Shown here: one piece after another, positions 33,896 through 45,741 of the stretch | Numbering within the stretch: position 1 is the first letter of the stretch | How the letters are laid out: each line of letters opens with the position of its first letter | Assembly (NCBI GenBank): GCA_036346225.1 | Contig: JARFIW010001469.1 | Location: 14,478,001 to 14,542,000 of the forward strand | Reading direction: 5' to 3' | From: Platerodrilus igneus | Lineage: Eukaryota; Arthropoda; Insecta; Coleoptera; Lycidae | Length of the DNA: 64,000 nt | Notes under the pieces: model-generated | The model's database searches: none | Told to the model about the DNA's origin: nothing | The model's input: the letters and a program-made list of their open reading frames with translations, nothing else | Program-made: the position numbers and the translations under genes

Positions 33896-35226
33896 TTACA
33901 CCATTTCACGATGGCTTTTTAATTTTAATCCTAAATGGAATCCATCTTTAGAAAATAAATTCATCTGATCTGTGGCTAGCCTAAGGGGCACGACAGTGTC
34001 TTCCGTCGGAACTACTTCAAAATTGCACAAAACATGAAACAGTAAAGTTTTAGTTTCTAGTAAAGCAAATCGGTTTCCTATACAGTAACGTGGACCAAGA
34101 CCAAAAGGTATATATGCGTAACTATTTAGATTAGCTTTATTTTCTTCACTGAATCTTTCTGGATCGAATCGTTCTGGATCAGAGAAATATTTTGGGTTTC
34201 GATGGAGAGCATATACAGGTACCCATACCACGTCGCCTGGTTCTAGATGTACTGCCTGTTCATCTTCTAAAGTAGGTATAATGGTATAGGATTTTACGCA
34301 CAATCTATCCACAACAATCGCGGGTGGCCATTTCCGTAAAGTTTCTAATACAACAAAAATAAGATTTTTTTATTTTAAAATAATGTTTTTATACCTAACA
34401 CTACCATATCCATGTACTTCATTTTTTGTAATTTTTCGTAAGTCAGTTTACCTTCACACATACTTAAAGTTGCAATAACTTCTTCTCGCAATTTCTTTTG
34501 AATATTAGCATTAATAGCAAGTTCATAAAATAAGAAACACAAAAAATTAGAGATCCCTTCAAAGCCAGCAAAAAAAAATATTAACGCTTGCGCTGTTAAA
34601 TCGTCGTTGCTAAGCTGTTGATTTTGAAGGGTTTCATCTTTTAATTTAGAAAAATGTTCATTCGATGGATCGATTTCGTTTCGTATGTGCCCATAAACTT
34701 CCTGATTTTGTTGACCACTTTTTGCTAGCATTAATAGATGTATTATGTCTGGACGAATTGTTTCACTTTTTTCCCGTGACTCTATGTTAGTTTTCACCAG
34801 CCGCCTGAAAAATTCACTTACCTGTTTGGAGAATAATCTCACTCCAAATACCTGTAACAATGTTTAAATAGGTAATACTATACTAGACTCAACATACATT
34901 ACTTAATTTTGGAGCTAACATAATGACAAAAAACTTAAGCGAACGCCAAATTCCATGAAAATTGGTAATTTCCTTTCCCATAAGGTAGAATTCGTTGCTG
35001 GGATCTGTAAATGAGTTGCTACCTATTCCAAAAGCGATGATGGCTGTTGTATCGTTAGCAAATTTTGTACCAATATCCTTGACATCAATATGATTAATTT
35101 CTTTGCCATTTTTAAAGAAATCAACAAATTGTTGGGAACAATCTGTAATAAGAGTGAACATTCCACGCATTTTGGCATTTGTAAAAGCTGGACTTAGCGT
35201 TGCTCTCATTTTGCGCCATCTATTGC
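33896..35226 (-). CDS. P450 3' exon cluster (last three exons)
   Basis: Exons 35226-34898, 34851-34395 and 34344-33896, separated by introns of 46 bp (donor GTATGT, acceptor TTACAG) and 50 bp (donor GTATAA, acceptor TATTAG). The acceptor of the first is TTTTAG. Exon 2 ends within VVL-E, and the next exon completes ETLR, so the K helix spans a splice junction. Confidence 0.92.
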
Positions 35227-38200
35227 CTAAAACAAAATGTATTACTGCTATTATTATTTTTATTTAAATTGTACTCGTAACAAATGTAACTCTTCACCTT
35301 ATATATCCTCTACTAAGATTATTGAGGAGTGCGTATCTCAGAAGTGTTGTGGATGTATTGGAGTGAAAACAGTAAATAATTTTTCTTCAAAGGGAATTGT
35401 ACCCTAAATGCTAAATACTTGCTAATTAGTATTCCTAATCCCGTTTCAAAAATCCCGTTAGTATACAGTATTTTTCCTCAGGCAGCGCAGACGCGCTAAC
35501 TTTATTAAAAACATGAAGATATGTAACGCGTTCGCGTTACGTTCGATAGAAACAACATAGAAAAGGACAAAATTTATCTAAAAAGTGCAAAATGAACACG
35601 GATGTACCCTGCGTATTATAATTTTATGAATAGTAGTTTCATTAGGCATGGCACTTTAATAATTTTTTAGTTCTGTAAAGAGAATTCTTGGAATAAATTA
35701 AACTTACAAAATCATAGCTTATTTTTTTGTACAATGCACAGTTGACCGTCATTCAGATCAATAAGCTGTTTGAAAATCACAAAAAGAAGAACAGTTTTCA
35801 ACATTACGTGTTAAGAAATCGTATACAAAGATGTAAGCATGGTGAATTATCCGAGTTAGTTGTGTAAGCAGAATGGTTCCAATAGCAAATTTCCATAGTG
35901 TGGTGTTGTTATTTTACGAAAGATTTTGGATAATGAAAGACGTAAATAACAGTGAAATTATTAATATGCACGTCCCGCACCATAATCATCTTAAAGGTAG
36001 GAGAGCTTTTCACAATTTTTAGCAGAGTTGAGCAAAATTAACGTTTCAGGGAAACACGTGTAGTTATAATACAAAGTAGTCACCAAACAAAATAATAATA
36101 TCATTACAACGTAGTTTGTCACTTAAATACAAACGCTTATTTAGTTACCCTAACAAATGTTAGGATATAAACGTTCTAAACAGAAATAATAACATAAATA
36201 CAATGTAAAATGTTTTCTATGTATCTATTTAGATTCCTTAAGACATGTGACGTCAACATGATTAAATCATATGAAATCACGCATTTTCACTTTATTTAAC
36301 AAATGTTCAATATTAAGACCGTAATACAATAACATGAACGATAGCGGTACAACGAATAAAAACAGTTAATTAATTAGTCGCGAGCCGGTAACGAGCAAAC
36401 ATGTGAAAGAATATAATTGATAAAGAGAAGTCGAAGAATCCTCATTGGCTAGGATACTAGCAACCGGGCATTCAACGCGGTGACATTCGCGGATAATCGA
36501 CAAAAACCCGATATTCAATTTGAACAGTTTAGCTCTAAACCAACTTGGTTGAAAATTAGATTATTGTTTTACAATGTGAATTCGAACCTTGCGAAATGCA
36601 AATCCTTATTTTAACCGGTATTCAACTGTAACTTATTATTTGTTTGAAAATTGTTTTCATTGTTTTGTTGGTGGCAATTGTGCATAACGCTTGTTCAATT
36701 AATTATGATAAAATTAAAAAACGTCAGTAGTATAGCTAACTGCTTACAGTCTCAAAATCGATCGTTCTTCCATGAAATCCGTTCTGCAAATTATCTTACC
36801 TTCCAAGGTCACTGATTCCAACGTGTAAACTAACCACGTAGCGAGTTTATTGCTTTAGCTTCTCACCACGCTTCCCTCGGCATATAAGCACAAAATCGAA
36901 AAAGATCTAAGGTTTATTTTGGTCATTTTTGTAGCCTTCAAGGTTATTCGTACTAGGACAGATTGACGTCACCAAGACGAATACCTTTCACCTGATGCAT
37001 TTCAATCTTCACTCGATTTACATAACTAATCAGAATTCTTCAACACGTCTATTTAATGTTCGCGGGGGAGGGGCACTCTAGTGGGGCCCTTATTCCGTAT
37101 TAGTGGTGTAGAAAAATTTTCAAGCGGCGGGATTGGAACCCTGACCGCGGGCATGCTAGGTGAGTAGCTTAACCATTGGACCATATAGGTCGATTAGAAG
37201 TAAAAAGTTCTTACTAAAAACATTAACAAAATCGAGTGTTAATAAAACAAAAAATTAGGTCAAAGTTAGTACTATTACATAATGTAGGTATGAGGTATTA
37301 AATTTGTAAAACGTAGTTGTTTCCGTTCTCTGGGGTCGGTGATTGAGCACAGAAATAGAAATACATCATAGTATAAAGATAAAAATTTATTAAAAATATA
37401 TACATAATAGTAATCAATATTTGTCTTCTAGTAATGGTAGCATCTTATACATATTTTATAGGTACACTTTATTTAAATACAGTAATAATTAAACATGAAA
37501 TGTACTCATCTGCAATATAATTTATATAGAAACTAACATATAACAATATATCTGCCTAATAGTGAATAATGGCTAACATATTAACAATTTTATATATACA
37601 ACTCCGAACAATATATATTCTAGATTAATCTAATTGACGTTCATAATTGAATAATGCTCGAAGGGCAATATTGTATACGAACCGAGAATTAAATAACGTT
37701 TGTAATCGTGTGAACTTAGAGCAATTTTCTTCTGAGCAATAGTGTGATCATGATGCTTGGACGACTGAATTAAGTTCTGAGTAATAAATACTTGCTTAAA
37801 ATCTTTACTGCAGATTTCCTAACTTCCTTGATCTTCTTCATAATGCCGAAATCTTGGAGTGCATGTGATTGTGAATCATCCTCATCCATTAATCGTGAGA
37901 GTTCAGCTTCTTCTTTTTCACTTGTCTTATAAATCTTTGTCAGATACATCTTTGATCGCAATCCAATAAAATTAGGCATAATCTGTCCATCATTTTCATC
38001 TTTCAGCATCCCTAACACTTTCCTGTTTTTCCATAAATGTTATTGGAAGTGTAATCCGATATATCAAAGTATATATTGCAGTCACGCCTCATTGTCTCAT
38101 AGAGATCATGATTCAGAACTTTGTATATTAGGTTATCTGTATCCGTGTAGAGAATACAACACTTATTTCCAAAAGCTGTTTTGATATACTCATAATGAAA

Positions 38201-41200
38201 ACTATAGATGGTTAACTTGGCCGTATCAAGGATGCACATTCCAACATATACCGGGTGGTGAATTGCTTTGGTGTACATAGGGATTTAACACGTAAAATCA
38301 TTCTTATGTATTTTCCTGCTTCCCTATTTATTTTGCAGCAAAAGTACAAGAGATATAAATTGTTTAAAATCTAAAACTGTCCATGATGGCTTAGTTGCCA
38401 ACCAACGAAATGGTTCTTCAGGCGGGCAATATTTAAATAAGTGTCTAAGACGCTTATGACTTGATTTATCAATAAATTTGACATTTTAATTTTAATGTTT
38501 GATTAATTAGAATCAGTCCATACGTCATATAACAGCTTGTACGGAATTGTTCAAAAATTTCTGCTAGTAATATCACATCTGTTTCAAGGTATACATCAGA
38601 ATATTGTCATAATAGAGTCACATTTCACATAATATCCGACACTATACGGCACATGTTCTTGATACTTCTTCTCGTCCGCAGTTGCTTCAGTATGCATTGC
38701 AAATCTGCATACATGATAAATGGAACTTTAACTTTAATAAAAGATTCTCGCGCGAACGATTCGAATCCTTCGAATTCTTAAACTTAGAAAATTGTATGGG
38801 GTTTTAAGAATCGTCCCTTTCGAGAATATTTTAACTGTAGCGCAAGGAAATAGATTATTTTTGAATATTCATAATTCGATTCAATATGTAGGTATTTTAC
38901 GCTTTTCTAATTGTTTTACAAATTTCGTGTTTGGACTTAAATAGTCCAACCTAGATCTACCTCTACCTCTCTTTTTTCCTATCTCTGCTTCTAATATATT
39001 CCCCACTATTTCCTCCTGCCTTAGTATGTGACCTATCATCCTATCTCTCCTATTTTTCACGGTTTTCCACATATTTTTTCTTCCCCTACCATTCCTAGTA
39101 CCTCTTTATTTTTAACTTTCTCTGTGCATGATATCTTCATCATATATATTGCTACGATATCGCCGAACTTGCAGTGTATTTATAACGCTCAGCCACCTTT
39201 GCTGACCGCTACCTCTATGTGCCTCTAAATAATCTAAAATAATTTTAAAATCCAAACAATAAAATTTATGCCTTGACTAGTTCAGTTATACACTACACAG
39301 AGTGAACGACGATATGATAACTAATAATTTATACCCCTTTCCCACTAACACTTCATACCTGAATTTAACCAAAACTTGTATAGTAAACTGAGAAATATGT
39401 ACAATTTACAACTCTACAACCTACGTAATGTCATTTGCTATTTAAAAACTTTGAATCAAAATTAAAGTAAATCTGTTTATCACCAAATTATAACCCTAAG
39501 CACTTAGAGCCAGGAAAAATAATTATGTATTATCCCAAACGTTTTTTGAACGCTCAATGAACCCTTCTTTCTTGTAACGTATTTTCTACGTATCCACCAA
39601 ATTTTTGATGATCTTTACACAGATACTAAAGTACATGTAAGTTTCAAATATTCAAAAAATAGATTTATGCTGTTAGTTAAATATAATTGCTAACCTGGTG
39701 TTCTACTGGTTGATTTCCTACGGGAGCCTCCTGGTTTGAATCAGTTGCTAGATTAGTGGATTCCAAGTAGTGAACGCGTAGCTCTGCCAGCACCCCAATA
39801 CCTTGAAGTTCCGCAGCGTGTTGTTCACCAGTGACTTCGTGTTGCTTTGAGCTTAACGTCCTGATTTAGAGTTTTCCCATTTGTTATATTTAGTACTTAG
39901 AGTATTGAAGTTTTACGTCCGTATTTAGCTAGATTTCTTATTGAATTGTTTAGTTCGATTTTTTGTTAATTTGTTTACTACTAAATTGAATTTAAACTTA
40001 CGTTTTATGCCAACGGCGGTTTTCTTATACACTTGTATGTTGGAACGCACACTTGTTGTGTCTTTTTCACCCAAAGTTTTAATTATTGTTACTTTTACGT
40101 ACAAATTTTTATTTCACTTCACAATTGAACTTTGCGTAATACTTTTATTTCGATCAGTACAGCTCGTGCTTCGGTTTAAGAAATCAATGACTGTTATCCG
40201 ATAGATATGTATTATACAAAAAAGCAATCCCATGTGCTGTTATTGGCTGACCGCCCTCTATCTTATTATTTGACTATGGTAGAGGCGTTGCACTGCGCTT
40301 ATCATGCAGCCGGTTGGATTTTACTTAGAGTTATGTATTATATGCATCGTTCATGCGCTTCAAAAATCACGTAGACAATAAACTTTCTATTATGAATTTT
40401 GTTGGCAATGGATACTTTGTACCTTTTAGGATCACGTAATTGCTACTTTGTCAGGAATTTATGAACTATAATATTTAATCTTGCGCGAGTTAAGGTTCGT
40501 GGCTTCGAACGGTCCTTTTTAAAAAGACTTTTTGAACTTTAACACATTTATTTGTTTTAAACAGATTTAAACAATGGAATTTTACAATCTTGAATTATTA
40601 TTCTAAGTCGAAAATTAATTACTTAATTGTACAAGTGAGCTATCTGCAAACTGCAATGTGTAAGATGAACGTTTGATGAACTGACTGCGAGTGGAGCTCC
40701 CGGGTCTTTTATAATCTCCCTACCCCTTCACAGTTCTGTGGGAACTTGCAGACCTAATGTCTGCTCTCATTTGACTCTTATTCATAATACATTGTTGTAA
40801 TCTTAAATCTATTCATAACTACTTTGTTGCGAGCTTACTTCTGTGTAGTCTCGGTACGTGACTGTCTACGACCGTCTTTGACCTGACATCTGCAGTGTGA
40901 CTTATCCATGTGCTACTTTGTAGCGCTTCCGTTTCCATGAACGTTAATAAACTGAATAAAATGTCTTTTAATTACATTGTTGCACATTTCCTAATATTTC
41001 TAATAACTTCTTAAGTATTAGTTTTTTTTGTATATATATCAAATGGGGGATTACATAACTCGAGTACGCCAAAACGTATGGTTCCATATTTTGTTTTCCT
41101 CATATGCTGGATTTTATTTGAATTTGGTGATTTTACATTTGAAACATCACGTAGGCTAAATTTTATAATGGGATTCTTTAACTGATGACGTAAATTACAT

Positions 41201-41553
41201 GCGTTTATTGACTTTTTGCGTTATAACATATGCCTATTTTGAAGGTCTGTTTATTATGAGCACGCATTGGTTCATTTTCTTACACTAATGCGTCGAGTTT
41301 AAAAAAAAATCGTCTAATTTGTATATATTTAAAATGTATTACTGTTTCTAAAATTAATTGGATTGTGCGCAAAATTATTCATTTAACTAAATGTGGTTAA
41401 ATTATCAAAGAAGGAGCTTCCTTTAACTGACTGTAGTTAGTTGTTGATTTTGTACAGGGTGTTTGGTATTTGCTTTTCTTAATTTTTGGGTTATTCACAT
41501 GAAATATACCTCCCTTGTGACCTTATATACCCCTAAATAACCCTATTATCATA

Positions 41554-41600
<47 letters not shown>

Positions 41601-44600
41601 GATTACAAATAACAAGCCAGCGGTTTTTCAAAATCTGGGCTTCACTCAGTTCGTTCTAATACAGTTCGTTACACTCCATGGAGAAGAGACTAACTTCTTG
41701 TCCATCCTTACCTACCTAGCCAGAACACTTTCTCCACCATAAACAATACCTCATGTAGTTGATTGTCAGTCTAACAGATAGATCATTCTGGATTCTATAT
41801 ACCAAAACTTCACTCACACAGATAGATATATGCACCATTTCTATCCCCATTCCTCACTACAATTATTGGTAATTAACTTTCTAGTTTCCATGCGAGAAGG
41901 ATTTAATACCTTTCCAAATAAAATTTTTCTATGCAATTCAGTTTTATGGCGACCGTTGCCGCAGTATAGATATCCAGATGACAAAACACCTGCATCTTCA
42001 GGCTATCCAGAATGCCAAATCTTAACGTAATTCCAATCCACCGTACTTAGCTGTCCTTCCATTTGTGTATTGAGTAAACAAACTCAGTAGTAAAATCATA
42101 CACAAGTACTTCAAAGCCATTTATAAGCCCACTCTTATAACCACACAAATACAGTCACCTTTTAATTATTTGAATACAAGCATAAAGTTAGTCATACCAA
42201 AAGAAGTTGCACGCTAAAATATTTTTTTAGAACAGTAGAAATACAAGAAATAGCAACACATTAACAGAGACGAAGAATACTAGCTTGCCTCTAAGTGAAA
42301 AGTGATGGATACACCGTCTTCAAACCGTTGCTTTCACTCAAACATAACAATAGCAAAAATCTTTTTGCATTTTTTATTAATGCCGCAAATGATTATGTGT
42401 ACAGGATGATTCAGAACTATGGAATCAAACTTCTAGGGTTATTCAATCCAACTATAAAAGATATTTGAGCATAAGAACCCATTTTCGAAAATGTTTCCAT
42501 AAAACGCCACGGCCCTGTGACACTTTAAGGCATCTGTGTACGAAAACGTGCTTTACCGAGATTTGTTGCAATTTATTTTAATTTTTTTGTACATAATAAC
42601 AGTACAGTAATGGTTCAAAATGTCATCTTTGAACTTGAATGTACCTGTTTAAACGACGTACATGGTTTCTACGGACTTGCCTAAAAATCTGATAATCGTC
42701 TTGAACAAATTCAAGTATCACAATAATTCGCGCAATCAGTCTTGCTCTGTTTCCACCGATGTTTCGTAAACCAAAGACTATACATGTTGCCACAAAAAAG
42801 ATAAATGTGTTAGATCGGTTGACTTATTGGGCTACAAAACTGGACAACCTCTGCCAAACCAATGTTGTCTGAACTGTTGATACCAAAACTGACGGACTTC
42901 TAGATGCACCATTATATTGCCTCACATTTGCTATCAAACATGTAATGAGACATCTTCGAGAAGTTTCGGCAGTACCTTTTCTAAAGATTGTATGTAGGTA
43001 ACTCCTATTATATGATCTGTTAGCAGGTATGGCACAATCAAATAACAAACAACGCCGGTCCATGTGTTAACAGACCTGTGTTGCTGATGCTTCTTTGAAG
43101 TATGATGTGTAGATTTTCTTCCACTCAAACATGGCTATTCTTACAGTTCAATATACCATCTCTTCGAAACGACCGATAAAGCAAAACGCATAAAATTGAA
43201 TTACTCAACAACCTTATGATACAGCCACTGACAAAACTGAACTGTTAGTACTGGTGAAACCCTAAACTTTTTAGAAATGGTATGAATAAAGTTGTTACTC
43301 ATGTAATACCCGCCAAATGGAAGCTTTAGTCGTGTCCATAACTTGTTCAACTTGACGAGTGCTAATCGAAGGCTTGTTTACAACTCGCTGAAGCGTTTCT
43401 TTATCAAAATGAACTATTCTTACTGTTCTTTCGACGCACGTTTAATTTTCCAATGTTTCATTCGAAAGTACTACATTGGCCAGGAAGATAGTTTTTTTAC
43501 ATGGAAGTTTTGAATTTTGCCCAAGCCTTGCTGCTCCAAGCAAGGTAGGGATCTTTACTGTGGGTGACAACACCCACACACGGGACTTCCATTTTACCTC
43601 TCATCCGAACGAGGACGTGTTTTTGCGGAAGATGCTCGTCTAACATTTTTCAAGCGGATCGTTTTGGAATTCTAAGCCACGAAGCTGCCTGCTCTTTCTG
43701 CAGCAGTATAGTGCTTGTTAGTTTTAAACGTGGCAGTTTCCGTACTTGGCCGATGAATAGCAATACACTTTTTTAACCCAGAGTGTTGCCCTGCGGGATG
43801 TCGTTCTTGATACAGAGTGCAACAGCTTTTGCGTTGCAATTTGTTGCTCGATACGCTAGATGCATATTTGTTAGTACTCAATAAGTATAGTTCTCTATAA
43901 GGACCGATTACTTTGCGAACTTTACAAAATTAACGGGCATATTCACTGAAATAACGATAAAGAATGAAATGCAACATTGAGTTAAAAATATAAAGGAAGT
44001 TCGGTATTGATACCAAAGGTTCACCGTCAAAGCGACCAGACATCGACTGTCGCTTTTGCATTAAACACAGCATTCAAAATGATCTGCAAAGTCGCTTTGA
44101 CCATGAACACAATACGAACCCAACGCTAATTTTAAAAACTAAAGGCAGTACTTGAAGTCGCTCAGAACGATTATCAATATTTTAGGCAGATCAGCAAAAA
44201 TAATGTACATCGTTTAACTAAATGCATTTATTTCAAAGATCACATTTTAAACAATTACTGTAGTTTTATTGTAAAAAAAAAAATTAAACTAAATGCAGTA
44301 AAACTCGTTATAATACGTTTTTATACATAGGTGTCTTAAATCGCCATGGGGTCGTAGGGCTTTATGGAGACATTGTTGGACATGGTTTGTTAAATTCAAA
44401 TGTCTTTTATCGCTGTATTAAATAATCCCTAGAAGTTTAATCCCGCAGTTTTGAATCTGTATATACAATGACCTTCCTTTACTTTTTAGTTGTTTTGCTA
44501 GATAAACCCTTCAGTTTGATAGAACGAGCGAGTTTTCATCCACAGAAACTTTCCCTGTAATTATGGCTTTAATTCCAAGTTATTACAGTCTTCATCCTAC

Positions 44601-45741
44601 ATGTTTCTGCATTTGCAGAAGTACTGCTGACGCCCATCTTGTTACGTGTCGTGTGAATGTTGGTAAAGCATCTAATGTACTGGTATTCAGTTTGACAGGG
44701 TTCAAAGAAGCTCCTAGTCTCCTATTTTTAATATCAATATTGCATTTAACAACGATTATCTCGAAAGAGATAGAAATTAAAAAATTGTTGTATGCAACAC
44801 ATTGAGGTTGCAACATAAAGTTCTATCAAAAACATTCTGTTAATCACAACGCCATCTAAACGCGTTCATACAAAAGATTAGGTCAGGTATACGTAAATCA
44901 TGCTTTAAAGTGAAGAACTAGTGAATTCAAACGTTTCTCTCCATTTCCAAAATATATCGCCTGAGAGCTGTAGGCGAAACGTCCTTTGTTGATCCATGCA
45001 ATTTTGAGATCAAATAAGAAAGTTCTAGTAGTATGAAAGTAGCTTAAGCATAGTTAACGAAAATTAAAGTGTTAGTTATTTTACAAAGAACAAAGCCAAA
45101 GACTGATTTTACTGTAGTTGCAGCTTATGAGATTAGCAGATTTCTCTCTGTAAAATAACCATCTACCGTCTTGTATGTAAATAACTAACTATCGGCGACT
45201 TCTTCAAATCTCTGATACGTTGGTGAAGATGGCATTGCCAGACAAAATTTAATAACTACTCTATGACAACTAAGATAAAAATAAACAAGTGGCCGATTAC
45301 CTACTATAACATTTGCGCACTTTCTAAGAAAGTACTACACCTAATGTTAATGGGGAACATGATCTTGAGAAACTAATGCGCACCTAGCTTTATAGTAACA
45401 AATAATTTTGCCTGGTGTTAGGAAAATAGCTCAAACCTATCCATCCGCCCTTTATACTTCAATGATCACAACTAACTATCGGTGACTTTTTCAAATCTCC
45501 GACATGATAGTAAAGACGGCATTGCCATACAAAATTTAATAACTAGTCTATGACAACTTAGGTGAAAATAAACAAACCTTTTAACGCCATTAGGTTTTTT
45601 GCCCATAGAGGTTCCTGGTCTTCTGGCATTGTCTGATTGCGATCAACAAAATGGTCAAAATTTTTGATTGTAATTTGTTTAATTAAATCTGGATCCATCA
45701 CAAACAAGGTATTCGAAAAAAATTGATAAGTTCCACAGTAT
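33896..45741 (-). CDS. cytochrome P450 monooxygenase, CYP9-like (CYP3 clan), 5' incomplete
   Basis: Heme-thiolate monooxygenase of the endoplasmic reticulum, of a group linked to xenobiotic or hormone oxidation. Exons: 45741-45578, 35226-34898, 34851-34395, 34344-33896. Splice phases agree at all three junctions, giving 465 codons and a stop. Visible: NFDHFVDRNQT, WRKMRATLSPAFTNAKMRG (C helix), I helix FFFAGFEGISNFL, K helix ETLRKWPP, FDPERF, and heme loop PFGLGPRYCIGNRF with the Cys ligand. About 60-80 N-terminal residues, including the membrane anchor, are missing; the first exon here starts in phase after an acceptor (TTGTTTCAG), so more exons lie upstream. The usual I-helix Thr is Gly. 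No stop or shift is seen. Confidence 0.9.
37040..37195 (-). repeat. tRNA-derived SINE candidate
   Basis: The minus strand reads a tRNA-like head: TGGTCCAATGGTTAAGC (A-box-like), then GGTTCCAATCC (B-box-like, consensus GGTTCRANTCC), followed by a non-tRNA body. The cloverleaf is imperfect and no proper acceptor stem closes, so this is a SINE or tRNA pseudogene, not a working tRNA. Confidence 0.5.
37770..38480 (-). pseudogene. protein-primed family B DNA polymerase remnant (Polinton-type)
   Basis: Two adjacent frames. 38012-38278 reads HPVYVGMCILDTAKL, FHYEYIKTAFGNKCC and ILYTDTDNLIYKV, the palm motif YxDTDS of family B polymerases with Asn for Ser. 37770-38018 continues LGMLKDENDG and FIGLRSKMYLTKIYK. 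Upstream, about 40 further codons (SHKRLRHLFKYCPPEEPFRW) are open. Such polymerases in arthropod DNA derive from Polintons/Mavericks or related virus-like elements. The remainder is gone. Confidence 0.75.
38881..39140 (-). pseudogene. C-terminal non-LTR retrotransposon fragment (copy C3)
   Basis: Reads SCTEKVKNKEVLGMVGEEK, then after a shift WKTVKNRRDRMIGHILRQEE and KRGRGRSRLDYLS. This is the same C-terminal segment as copy C1 (26290-26652), different in detail. Confidence 0.7.
39694..39866 (-). other. unrecognised open stretch, possibly gag remnant or exon
   Basis: About 55 codons with a protein-like composition: KQHEVTGEQHAAELQGIGVL, AELRVHYLESTNLATDSNQE, then a possible donor (CACCAG/GTTAGC) and a stop. 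It lies on the inner side of LTR D2 on the same strand, where gag would be, and inside the P450 intron, whose flanking exons already join in frame without it. Function unknown. Confidence 0.3.
40495..41061 (-). repeat. decayed LTR-like repeat D2
   Basis: Counterpart of D1 (see the anchors there). The inner edge has CCTTTTTAAAAAGACTTTTTG, similar to D1 CTTCTTTTTAAAAGATTTTA. It also lies in a P450 intron-containing region, 7 kb from D1; the two are in the same orientation but too diverged to be the LTRs of one recent element. Confidence 0.45.
41453..41475. other. TACAGGGTGTTTGG terminal-like motif
   Basis: TACAGGGTGTTTGG resembles the outer ends of many arthropod DNA transposons; related forms are at 25127 (ACAGGGTTTCC) and 42400 (TACAGGATGATTC). 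No partner was found. Confidence 0.25.
41559..41598. repeat. (TA)n microsatellite
   Basis: About 40 bp of alternating TA inside the P450 intron; no element abuts it visibly. Confidence 0.9.
42660..43890 (-). pseudogene. IS630/mariner-superfamily transposase pseudogene (DUF4817-like)
   Basis: Fragments read in order on the minus strand. About 43880-43680 gives the N-terminal helix-turn-helix part (CTLYQERHPAGQHS). About 43430-43300 gives ETLQRVVNKPSISTRQVEQV and ASIWRVLHE. About 43128-42934 gives the catalytic-domain lead-in VNTWTGVVCYLIVPYLL and LEKVLPKLLEDVSLHV. This order fits the arthropod transposases in which WPPRSPDL...DFFLWG follows. That last part is only faintly readable. Many shifts and stops; long dead. 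One end may be the TACAGGATGATTCAGAAC at about 42399. Confidence 0.65.
43900..45180. other. intron sequence without recognised gene
   Basis: AT-rich. At about 44960-45005, CCTGAGAGCTGTAGGCGAAACGTC looks like the degenerate hammerhead edge of another PLE family (CTGA...GAAAC), but nothing else of such an element is seen. The short ORFs near 44.6-44.8 kb on both strands are unsupported. Confidence 0.35.
45188..45577. repeat. ~100-bp direct repeat at the 5' end of the large P450 intron
   Basis: 45188-45290 and 45474-45577 share AACTATCGGYGACTT, GGCATTGCCA, ACAAAATTTAATAACTA and TCTATGACAACT. The second copy runs up to the P450 donor; the first lies about 285 bp further into the intron and its equivalent of the donor is changed. 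Confidence 0.8.
45578..45741 (-). CDS. P450 upstream exon
   Basis: 164 bp with acceptor TTGTTTCAG and donor AAAAG/GTTTGT. Reads YCGTYQFFSNTLFVMDPDLI then KNFDHFVDRNQTMPEDQ and LWAKNLMALKG. This is the region before helix C; the split Gly codon is completed by the exon 10.35 kb away, and the next residues (NRWRKMRATLSPAF) continue the family pattern exactly. Confidence 0.9.

Larger units (their letters stand above)
35227..45577 (-). other. 10.35-kb P450 intron filled with repeats
   Basis: Donor GTTTGT at 45577-45572 and acceptor TTTTAG at 35232-35227, phase 1 on both sides (GG from the two exons forms Gly). Contents listed separately: SINE candidate, DNA polymerase B remnant, non-LTR fragment, LTR D2, (TA)n, transposase pseudogene, direct repeat. 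The stretch 35233-37030 shows nothing recognisable. Confidence 0.85.

Noticed and set aside
37100..37190. Functional tRNA gene
   Set aside because: A-box and B-box are only approximate and the acceptor and anticodon stems do not close.
39694..39866. Additional P450 exon
   Set aside because: Flanking P450 exons already join in phase and the peptide has no P450 features.
42824..43128. Two overlapping minus-strand ORFs as separate genes
   Set aside because: They are shifted pieces of one transposase pseudogene (VNTWTGVVCY ... LPKLLEDV).
44960..45005. Full second-family hammerhead ribozyme
   Set aside because: Only CTGA and GAAAC are recognisable; no paired stem II, so kept as a note only.
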